From positions 1 through 5,061 of the forward strand of contig JAOZRQ010000516.1 of assembly GCA_029940115.1 (NCBI GenBank): 5,061 nucleotides of DNA. Reading direction: 5' to 3'. The notes under the pieces are model-generated. The model ran no database searches. It saw only the letters and a list, made by a program, of their open reading frames with translations, and was not told where the DNA came from. Origin of the DNA: Desulfobacterales bacterium. Its GTDB lineage: Bacteria > Desulfobacterota > Desulfobacteria > Desulfobacterales > 4be13. Position numbers and translations under genes: made by a program. Below are positions 1 through 5,021 of the stretch, piece by piece (positions within the stretch are counted from its first letter, which is position 1; every line of letters starts with the position of its first letter).

Positions 1-157
1 TTTGTCAATCCGAACCGAGCGCGGGGTGAGGCCGACGGGGTTTACCGAATACTTGGGAACTCAGAAAAAACGCATTGTCCCAGTCAGTTCCGGAAAGGAG
101 TGGAAGGGAGTGCTGAAATGAGCCCCTAGGCGATATTTTAGCATTTCACCGGGCGCA
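1..157. other. Non-coding stretch downstream of queE
   Basis: No gene can be supported here. Short frames are open from the window edge on both strands. On the + strand, one runs to a TAG at 127-129 and another to a TGA at 119-121. None has a recognisable product, and the left edge of the window cuts the region. It could hold the end of a neighbouring gene, a dispersed repeat, or plain intergenic DNA. No queC or queF sequence is visible following queE. Confidence 0.5.
114..148 (-). terminator. Weak inverted repeat after queE, possible transcript end
   Basis: Just downstream of the queE stop there is a perfect 7-bp inverted repeat, TGAAATG (114-120) against CATTTCA (142-148), with a 21-base loop. 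It is in the right place to end the folE2-queD-queE transcript. However, the stem is short and AT-rich and no run of T follows it on the minus strand, so it does not meet the usual description of an intrinsic terminator. It may be chance. Confidence 0.15.
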
Positions 158-799
158 TCAAACCCCTTTTTTGTCAGGTCCCCATATGACCTTATGGAGC
201 TGAATCTGAAGCCTCACATTCAAACGATCCGCCAATATCCATCTGGCCAGCGTTTGCGGGTCTGTTTTCCCGAAAACCGGGGAAAAGTGTTTGAGGTTGT
301 CATTCCGAGGGATGCAACGCTTTATTATTTCCTTTGCATAGTCATAATCCTCTCTCCCCCCGATCACAAACTTGATCTCATCTTTATAAGTCAACCTGTT
401 CAGATTGTCAAGATCATTTTGATGATGTTCACCGCTGGAGGGGCATTTCACATCAACAATCTTCACACAACGGTCGTCAACAACGCCAATGTCCCGACTT
501 CCGTTTGTCTCCAACAAGACATGGAAATTCTTCTCCAGCAATCTGCTGACAAGCCGCGGCGTCTCCTTTTGGAGCAACGGTTCTCCGCCTGTGATCTCAA
601 TCAGCGGACACTGGTGACGGCTGACCGCGTCAACAATCTCCCGAATCGGCATCTCCACCCCTTCGTCATAAGCATATCGGGTATCGCAGTATGAACATCT
701 CAGGTTGCATCCTGTCAGCCTCACAAAGACGCAGGGGAATCCCGCATAGCTTGATTCCCCCTGGATGCTGCAAAAAATTTCATTGACTCTGAGTGACAC
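158..799 (-). CDS. queE: 7-carboxy-7-deazaguanine synthase QueE
   Basis: Radical S-adenosylmethionine enzyme of the cytoplasm that converts 6-carboxy-5,6,7,8-tetrahydropterin to 7-carboxy-7-deazaguanine, the step that builds the deazapurine ring of queuosine precursors. The 213-residue product has the usual family length. Visible hallmarks are the N-terminal NEIFCSIQGE block (6-15), the 4Fe-4S/SAM cysteines C31, C35 and C38 in the CxxxCxxC form, and Arg27 just before them. The SAM-binding GGEP follows at 71-74, then LLETNGS (95-101), the DVKCPSSGE segment (116-124) and the typical C-terminal LQIQLHKVIW. The start is a GTG at 799-797. It is favoured because a GGGAGG ribosome site lies five bases upstream and the IFCSIQGE block follows at the expected distance. 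The gene abuts queD with no gap, which suggests translational coupling. Function is known from the family; the assignment is very secure. Confidence 0.97.
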   Translation of the reverse strand: MSLRVNEIFCSIQGESSYAGFPCVFVRLTGCNLRCSYCDTRYAYDEGVEMPIREIVDAVSRHQCPLIEITGGEPLLQKETPRLVSRLLEKNFHVLLETNGSRDIGVVDDRCVKIVDVKCPSSGEHHQNDLDNLNRLTYKDEIKFVIGGREDYDYAKEIIKRCIPRNDNLKHFSPVFGKTDPQTLARWILADRLNVRLQIQLHKVIWGPDKKGV

Positions 800-1180
800 C
801 TAATCCTCCCAATAAAAGGACCCGGCACCGGGTGTTTCGCAAACCTTGACTTTGGACACGCTCACCCTTTCCGAATTCAGTCTTTTTCCGATTTCGACAT
901 ATAAATACTTGGCAATGTTCTCTGATGTGGGATTCTGATCCCTGAACGCCGGAAGTTCGTTCAGGTTGGCATGGTCCATATCCTCCAGAATTTCACTGAC
1001 ACCCTGTTTGATCTCCCTGAAATCAATCCCCATGCCAATGTTGTCCAATTCCCTGCATCGGACATAAACTTCAATCATCCAATTGTGTCCGTGCATTCGG
1101 GCACAGTCCCCCGGATACCCTTTGAGGGAATGGGCTGCACAGAAATGTTTCTTCACATACATTTCATAAATTCCGGGCAT
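800..1180 (-). CDS. queD: 6-carboxy-5,6,7,8-tetrahydropterin synthase QueD
   Basis: Zinc enzyme of the PTPS/QueD family (T-fold) that converts dihydroneopterin triphosphate to 6-carboxytetrahydropterin, the substrate of QueE. The 126-residue protein shows the zinc histidines H17 (in HFCAAHSL), H30 and H32. The catalytic cysteine C26 lies in the CxxxHGH spacing that marks QueD-type enzymes. It also has the conserved Asp69-His70 pair in DMDHANLN, the PTSEN segment at 84-88 and the pterin-anchoring glutamate E115 in CETPGAG. The ATG at 1180-1178 is chosen because AAGGAGG sits four bases before it. A longer in-frame TTG start would place that ribosome site inside the gene, and Met7 would be about 22 bases away from it. 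It lies 30 bases after folE2, whose product feeds this enzyme, and its TAG stop touches the queE GTG. A role in biopterin synthesis is less likely given the neighbours. Confidence 0.97.
   Translation of the reverse strand: MPGIYEMYVKKHFCAAHSLKGYPGDCARMHGHNWMIEVYVRCRELDNIGMGIDFREIKQGVSEILEDMDHANLNELPAFRDQNPTSENIAKYLYVEIGKRLNSERVSVSKVKVCETPGAGSFYWED
805..810 (-). promoter_or_regulatory. Ribosome binding site of queE, inside queD
   Basis: GGGAGG on the minus strand, five bases before the queE GTG. It lies entirely within the last codons of queD, and the spacer contains the queD TAG. This fixes the non-ATG start of queE and points to translational coupling. Confidence 0.8.
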
Positions 1181-1184
1181 ATGA

Positions 1185-1191
1185 CCTCCTT
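1185..1191 (-). promoter_or_regulatory. Ribosome binding site of queD
   Basis: AAGGAGG, a near-perfect Shine-Dalgarno sequence, four bases before the ATG at 1180-1178. The spacing is a little short. It decides the start, because an in-frame TTG start at 1195 would place this site within the coding sequence. Confidence 0.8.
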
Positions 1192-1210
1192 GCAAAGTTT
1201 CTGTTTCAGT

Positions 1211-2020
1211 TCAAATTGTCGCTTCCCTGTCACATCGGATGCAAGCGAATGCCGAATGATTGTGAATGGACTCGAAGTTCTCTGTTTCCACCGTATAGGC
1301 GACGACCCTCGCATCCTCATTCAGCCGGATGGCAATGTCACGAACGATGTCTTCTGCAAACTTGGGATTGTTGTAGGCTTTTTCGGTGACATATTTTTCG
1401 TCCGCACGTTTGAGCAGGCTGTACAGTTCGCATGAGGCCTCATCTTCCACCATCTCAATCAGCTCCTCTATCCATATGAGGCCGTTGGTTCTGACGGTGA
1501 CGGCCACATGGGAGCGCTGATTGTGCGCGCCGCAGTCGGAGATCTCCTTTGAGCAGGGGCACACACTCGTGACGGGGACCATCACCCGGGTCAGTATGAC
1601 GGGTGAGAGATTTCCGTTGATCTCACCGATGAACGCGACTTCATAATCCATCAGGCTTTTGATGCCCGAAACCGGCGCGGATTTGGTGATGAAGTAGGGG
1701 AAGGTCATCTTAATATATCCGGCTTGGGCATCCAATCTTCGGATCATCTCCGCAAGCATATGCTTGAACGATCTGATGGTGAATTCGCGCTCATGCATGT
1801 TCAGGACCTCGACGAACCGGGACATGTGGGTTCCCTTGAACTGGTGGGGCAGTTCCACGGACATGCTGAAACACGCGACGGTATGTTGTTCGTCCCCGGA
1901 GCGTTCTCTGACTCGCACCGGGTATTTGATGTTCTTGACGCCGACCCTGTCTATGGCAATGTTGCGGGTGTCAGCGCTGTTCTGAACATCAGGCATGGCA
2001 ATGGCTGATAATTTGCTCAT
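1211..2020 (-). CDS. folE2: GTP cyclohydrolase IB (FolE2)
   Basis: Cytoplasmic GTP cyclohydrolase of the FolE2 (type IB, COG1469) family, which makes 7,8-dihydroneopterin triphosphate from GTP. Unlike FolE it is not strictly zinc-dependent. The 269-residue length is typical. The family signature PVTSVCPCSKEIS with GAHNQRSH covers residues 149-171. By offset from the studied Neisseria enzyme (recalled from memory), C154, H166, E208 and H253 would be the metal and active-site residues, and all four are present. The N-terminal MPDVQNSADTRNIAIDRVGV and KYPV segments are also characteristic. The start at 2020 is chosen for the AGAGGA site six bases upstream. An in-frame extension to 2254 would translate the intergenic repeat and is rejected. 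The dihydroneopterin product could also serve folate, but placement 30 bases before queD, followed by queE, indicates supply to 7-deazaguanine synthesis. The stop is TGA at 1213-1211. Confidence 0.97.
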   Translation of the reverse strand: MSKLSAIAMPDVQNSADTRNIAIDRVGVKNIKYPVRVRERSGDEQHTVACFSMSVELPHQFKGTHMSRFVEVLNMHEREFTIRSFKHMLAEMIRRLDAQAGYIKMTFPYFITKSAPVSGIKSLMDYEVAFIGEINGNLSPVILTRVMVPVTSVCPCSKEISDCGAHNQRSHVAVTVRTNGLIWIEELIEMVEDEASCELYSLLKRADEKYVTEKAYNNPKFAEDIVRDIAIRLNEDARVVAYTVETENFESIHNHSAFACIRCDREATI

Positions 2021-2026
2021 CTGTAT

Positions 2027-2032
2027 TCCTCT
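2027..2032 (-). promoter_or_regulatory. Ribosome binding site of folE2, in a possible small hairpin
   Basis: AGAGGA on the minus strand, six bases before the folE2 ATG. The minus-strand RNA just upstream contains CCTC (2039-2036), which can pair with the GAGG (2031-2028) of this site across a four-base loop. Four pairs are weak, so masking of the site is only a possibility. The site itself supports the start at 2020. Confidence 0.65.
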
Positions 2033-2133
2033 TAGGAGGTGAGGGTGGGGAACGATGGGTTGTTTTTCTTGTAACCTATTAAGTACCTGGCCATATGTTT
2101 TCAGGTGTTTGCATATGTGAGGATCACGGGTCA

Positions 2134-2220
2134 GACAACTCACAAACCGCGGATGGGCCCGGCACACAGACCATCCGCGTTCATCTGCGTTCATCCGCGG
2201 TTCGCAATGTGAAAGTTGTC
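2134..2220. repeat. Long imperfect inverted repeat (hairpin element)
   Basis: The outer arms GACAACT (2134-2140) and AGTTGTC (2214-2220) are perfect reverse complements. The inner arms AACCGCGGATG (2145-2155) and CATCCGCGGTT (2192-2202) are a perfect 11-bp match. Between them, CAC (2141-2143) and GTG (2209-2211) can also pair, leaving small bulges. The central 36 bases contain further copies of the inner unit. In RNA from either strand this would be a strong hairpin. It may be a REP/MITE-like dispersed element, a leader structure of folE2, or a barrier between the chemoreceptor and folE2 transcripts. No T run follows it. Confidence 0.75.
2172..2202. repeat. Tandem repeat, three copies of a 10-11 bp unit
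   Basis: On the + strand, CATCCGCGTT (2172-2181), CATCTGCGTT (2182-2191) and CATCCGCGGTT (2192-2202) follow one another without gaps. An inverted fourth copy, AACCGCGGATG, lies at 2145-2155. On the minus strand the unit reads AACGCGGATG. The array supplies the right arm of the hairpin element. Similar GATGAACGC-type runs are, to my recollection, common in intergenic DNA of environmental bacteria, but I cannot check this here. Confidence 0.75.
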
Positions 2221-2288
2221 TTCCCGGCCGTAGGGACACACTGCACATCCCCATGCCGCTGGCTCATTTCCCGGCTTTCCCGGACAAC
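2221..2288. repeat. TTCCCGG repeats with an alternative GACAAC arm
   Basis: TTCCCGG occurs at 2221-2227 and twice in a tandem of 9-bp units, TTTCCCGGC (2267-2275) and TTTCCCGGA (2276-2284). A second GACAAC at 2283-2288 is complementary to GTTGTC at 2215-2220, the right outer arm of the neighbouring hairpin element. That arm could therefore pair on either side. The stems are only six bases, so this is a noted pattern and not a proven structure. Confidence 0.4.
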
Positions 2289-2313
2289 AAATGATCAATT
2301 TTGACCGCAAACT

Positions 2314-4461
2314 TCAATATCGCTCAAAGTCATCGTCATCAATCTCTTTCATCTCTATGTGCATTCCGGACATCTCTGATTCTTTCCGCTTTGCTTTGGC
2401 GAAATGTGTCCTTGCCGGTGGTTCGGGTTCATCTGTTTGTTCCTTGTTCCGCATCTCATCGGGGATTCTGAAGAATGATGATGTTTTCAGAAGCCTTTCG
2501 GCCTGTTCGGAGAACTCCCGGCTGGTCAGGGCCATATCATCGATCAGGCCGATGTTCTGCTGGATCACCTGATCCAGTTGATGAATGGCTTCGCTGACCT
2601 GGCCGATGCCGTGAGACTGTTCGGAACTTGATGCGCTGATATCCTGGACCAATTCGGCCGTCTTTTCTATTCCGGATACCATCTCCTCCAAGATTTTTCC
2701 TGATCTTTCCGCGATTTCGATGTTGGCGGCCGACAGCGCGCTGATCTCCTTGGCCGCCTTCTGGGTGTTCTCCGCAAGTTTGCGGATTTCGGCCGCGACC
2801 ACAGCGAAGCCCCTGCCATGTTCGCCGGCCCGGGCCGCCTCGATGGCGGCGTTCAACGCCAGCATGTTGGTCTGACGGGCGATGTCCTCGATGACAAGGA
2901 TCCTCTCTGAGATGCTCCTCATGGCCCGGACCGTCTCATTGGCCGCTTTTCCGCCTTCTTGGGCGTCCTGGGCCGCTTTCATGGCAAAGACAGCGGTCTG
3001 TTTCGCATTGTCCGCGTTCTGATCCACCATCCCGCTCATCTCCTCCATGGAACTGGATATCTGCTCAATGCTCGCGGCCTGCTGGGAAGTGCCGTGGGAG
3101 ACCTGTTTCGCGCTCATGCTCACCCGCTCGCTGCCGGAGGCCACCTGATTCGCTGCTCTCTGGACATTGACGGCGAATCGGCCGAGGTTCTCAATCATCA
3201 TGTTGAGGTTGTTCTTCAATGTCCCGGTTTCATCTTCCTGATCCGTCTCTGTTCTCGCTGTCAGATCACCTTTTGCCACCGATGCGGCGAACTCGACGCT
3301 TTCAGCTATCGGTGTGACAATCTGCGCTGAAACCAGCCGGATAAGGAGAAACGCGGCAAACGCGATCAGCAGGCCGATGCCCACCTGCAGTATGAGGTCC
3401 TGTTCCCCGCGTTTCTGCAATCCTTCCACCAGTTCCTGAGCCTGGGCCAGCACGGCAGACTTGGGAAGCGTGACAATCACCCCCCAGGCAGTTCCTGTTC
3501 TGCCGATATCCAGCGGAACGATCACCTCTATGTCATCCGCTGTGAAGCCGATTTCGCTCTTGCCGGAACGTATCCGTTCCAAGTCATGTTGCCATTTGTC
3601 CGCTCCGACATGCTTCATGTGTTTTCCCACAAGATCGGGCGCGCCGCTGACCGCGGCCAGAATTCCGTTGTGACTCACAATGGCCATGCGGCCGGCCCCG
3701 GCGTAGAAATTCTTGTTGGCCTGTTCGGTCAGGGACTGAATAAAATCGAGACGCATGTCAACGCCGGCAATACCGTGAAATGTTCCCTTCACCATGATGG
3801 GAGCGACCAGGGAAGTGATCCATACGATCTTCCCGTGAACAGGATAGGGGTAAGGGTCAATTGAGCACTCTCTGCCCCGCTCGCGCGGGAGCAGATAGTA
3901 GTCTCCCTTTCGGACACCGTTCCCATGGGGTTCACGGGTCTCATAATCCACCAGCGGATCAACGCCGATTTTCCCGGTTTCATCCCTGCTCCAATAGGGG
4001 ATGAAGCGGCCGGTCTGATCATGTCCTTCAGCTCCGACATGCTGGCTGTCCGACCGATCCAGAGCGTCCGGCTCCCAGCATGTATAAGTCCCCAAAAACG
4101 TCTCGTTCCGAATCAGAGAGGTTCGCAGCATGTCATTGATTTCTTTTCTGTCAATGCTGAGGTTTATCTCCTCATCCCGGATTCCGGAAAAGGCATCCGC
4201 GAATGTCCTGGCCGTATCCAGCGAGACTTCCAGTTCCGCCCTGATTTCAAAGGCCATGGCTCTGGATGTCTCAAGCAACTGCTTTTTGGCAGCGTCAATG
4301 GCGAACTTGTTTGCCGAAACGGTGACAAATTTCACCGTGCTTCTGACAGAGAATATCCCATATCCCAGAGTCGCGCCCAGGGTTGTCAGAAGGCATCCGC
4401 TGAAAATGACGATCAGCTTCATTTTCAAAGACTTGAACTTGTTCAAAAATTTAAATCGCAT
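2314..4461 (-). CDS. Methyl-accepting chemotaxis protein with double-Cache sensor
   Basis: Inner-membrane chemoreceptor of 715 residues that senses a ligand in the periplasm and controls CheA through CheW. Layout: short basic N-terminus, TM1 about 15-37, periplasmic double-Cache (PDC-type) sensor about 40-350, TM2 about 356-378, HAMP about 379-431, then the signalling coiled coil to about 663. The sensor carries the TYTCWEPDALD, GRFIPYWSRD, DYYLLPRERG and PYPVHGK blocks (about 125-210) of a common MCP-like Cache family whose ligand I cannot name. The hairpin tip is IARQTNMLALNAAIEAARAG (527-546), followed by GRGFAVVAAEIRKLAENT. Candidate methylation pairs in the usual small-residue context are E466/Q467, E473/E474 and E614/Q615. 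A charged, probably disordered tail (about 664-710) ends in DFERY (711-715), which fits the CheR/CheB-binding pentapeptide pattern. The ATG is supported by AGGAG seven bases upstream. No che gene is adjacent, so it appears to be a stand-alone receptor. Confidence 0.97.
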   Translation of the reverse strand: MRFKFLNKFKSLKMKLIVIFSGCLLTTLGATLGYGIFSVRSTVKFVTVSANKFAIDAAKKQLLETSRAMAFEIRAELEVSLDTARTFADAFSGIRDEEINLSIDRKEINDMLRTSLIRNETFLGTYTCWEPDALDRSDSQHVGAEGHDQTGRFIPYWSRDETGKIGVDPLVDYETREPHGNGVRKGDYYLLPRERGRECSIDPYPYPVHGKIVWITSLVAPIMVKGTFHGIAGVDMRLDFIQSLTEQANKNFYAGAGRMAIVSHNGILAAVSGAPDLVGKHMKHVGADKWQHDLERIRSGKSEIGFTADDIEVIVPLDIGRTGTAWGVIVTLPKSAVLAQAQELVEGLQKRGEQDLILQVGIGLLIAFAAFLLIRLVSAQIVTPIAESVEFAASVAKGDLTARTETDQEDETGTLKNNLNMMIENLGRFAVNVQRAANQVASGSERVSMSAKQVSHGTSQQAASIEQISSSMEEMSGMVDQNADNAKQTAVFAMKAAQDAQEGGKAANETVRAMRSISERILVIEDIARQTNMLALNAAIEAARAGEHGRGFAVVAAEIRKLAENTQKAAKEISALSAANIEIAERSGKILEEMVSGIEKTAELVQDISASSSEQSHGIGQVSEAIHQLDQVIQQNIGLIDDMALTSREFSEQAERLLKTSSFFRIPDEMRNKEQTDEPEPPARTHFAKAKRKESEMSGMHIEMKEIDDDDFERY

Positions 4462-4468
4462 ATCTCAT

Positions 4469-4473
4469 CTCCT
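4469..4473 (-). promoter_or_regulatory. Ribosome binding site of the chemoreceptor gene
   Basis: AGGAG on the minus strand, seven bases before the ATG at 4461-4459. This is standard spacing and supports that start, which leaves a short basic N-terminus before the first membrane segment. Confidence 0.75.
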
Positions 4474-4592
4474 GTTCCCCGAACCACTTGCGCCGAGGTT
4501 TTTCATGTAAGGCGATCTCCGTCAGCAATTGGCGGACTCTGATTTTGTCAATGTTCATGGGAAAATCGACCGTGGACAATCTTTTTGCACAG

Positions 4593-4610
4593 TCACAAGA
4601 AAACTCGTGA
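4593..4610 (-). repeat. Small hairpin in the chemoreceptor upstream region
   Basis: Read as minus-strand RNA, TCACGAG (4610-4604) pairs with CTTGTGA (4599-4593) across a TTTT loop. It forms seven pairs including one G-U wobble. The + strand version has a mismatch at that position, so the structure favours minus-strand RNA, the sense of the downstream chemoreceptor. No T run follows, so it is not a typical terminator. Confidence 0.35.
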
Positions 4611-4639
4611 GGCGAGCCGCAATTCCAAGAAGAATGCTG

Positions 4640-4696
4640 ACTCGCCTCCCGGTTGGGAGTCTTGTTCCGCTCCCAACAGTCTGCGTATGGGCGAGT
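4640..4696. repeat. Nested inverted repeat of 57 bp
   Basis: The inner arms GTTGGGAG (4652-4659) and CTCCCAAC (4670-4677) are a perfect 8-bp match around a ten-base loop. The outer arms ACTCGCC (4640-4646) and GGCGAGT (4690-4696) are a perfect 7-bp match, separated from the inner stem by unequal internal loops. Two independent perfect stems sharing one centre are unlikely to be chance. It could be an RNA hairpin, a protein-binding palindrome, or part of a small mobile or dispersed repeat. Another GGCGAG at 4611-4616 can compete for the CTCGCC arm. Confidence 0.65.
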
Positions 4697-5021
4697 GGGC
4701 CAGGGTATGGTGGAGCCATGAGGCACATGCGATTGAGATGTCGGCGCTGTCAGGGGGCCACAAAGTGTTCTCCCATCGCAACTCCGCCAATGCGGGCACC
4801 GGCATGATTCGCATGTCAATGCCCCCCGAAGGCGGACACTCCCATCTGCAGCTCGTGGCTGACTGAAAGGATGCCGCCCGACTCTGCCAACGGGAATGCT
4901 TGTACCATGAGGGATGCCGGATGTCAACAACTTTCCTTCCAGGTGACGACGTTTTGTCTGACATTTTGAGTTTTCCCTGATACTGAAGGGAATGAAACGC
5001 AAGAAAGGCTGCTCAGTCATT

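Larger units (their letters stand above)
2021..2313. other. Intergenic leader between chemoreceptor and folE2
   Basis: A 293-base stretch without a supportable gene, expected to hold the folE2 promoter and 5' leader. No convincing -35/-10 pair, sigma-54 or flagellar-sigma motif could be picked by eye. The folE2-distal half (2134-2288) is dominated by inverted and tandem repeats listed separately. The proximal half (2041-2133) contains two ACATATG copies on the minus strand and an ACCTG/CAGGT pair, neither of which makes a convincing structure. No recognised preQ1 riboswitch core was seen. Confidence 0.6.

Noticed and set aside
1181..1195. TTG start five codons upstream for queD
   Set aside because: It would put the AAGGAGG ribosome site inside the coding sequence; the ATG right after that site is the better start.
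194..1435. Open frames on the + strand opposite queE, queD and folE2 (194-694, 971-1435)
   Set aside because: They lie entirely opposite genes with strong family motifs, show no motifs of their own, and are expected by-products of coding DNA.
2041..2100. PreQ1 riboswitch in the folE2 leader
   Set aside because: The pathway made it worth looking for. The minus strand has a GGTT...AACC pair and an A-rich stretch, but not the ordered stem, loop and A-rich tail of the preQ1 class I core next to the ribosome site.
2021..2254. In-frame N-terminal extension of folE2 to 2254 (78 extra codons)
   Set aside because: The extension translates the inverted and tandem repeats, has no family similarity, and the internal ATG at 2020 has a good ribosome site and gives the normal FolE2 length.
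2262..2313. Intrinsic terminator right after the chemoreceptor stop
   Set aside because: The minus-strand sequence has a GCCG/CGGC pair with a long loop and no T run, so a terminator cannot be supported.
2959..4040. Open frames inside the chemoreceptor on both strands (for example 2959-3330, 3586-3864, 3789-4040)
   Set aside because: They are shadows of the chemoreceptor reading frame with no recognisable domain.
4390..4420. Lipoprotein-like FSGC in the receptor's first membrane segment
   Set aside because: The cysteine at residue 23 sits in the middle of a transmembrane helix in a standard two-helix chemoreceptor, without a proper signal-peptidase II context.
4462..4600. Promoter built on TTGACA upstream of the chemoreceptor
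   Set aside because: A TTGACA is present on the minus strand (about 4548-4553), but the sequence 17 bases downstream does not resemble a -10 box, and no flagellar-sigma or sigma-54 pattern fits.
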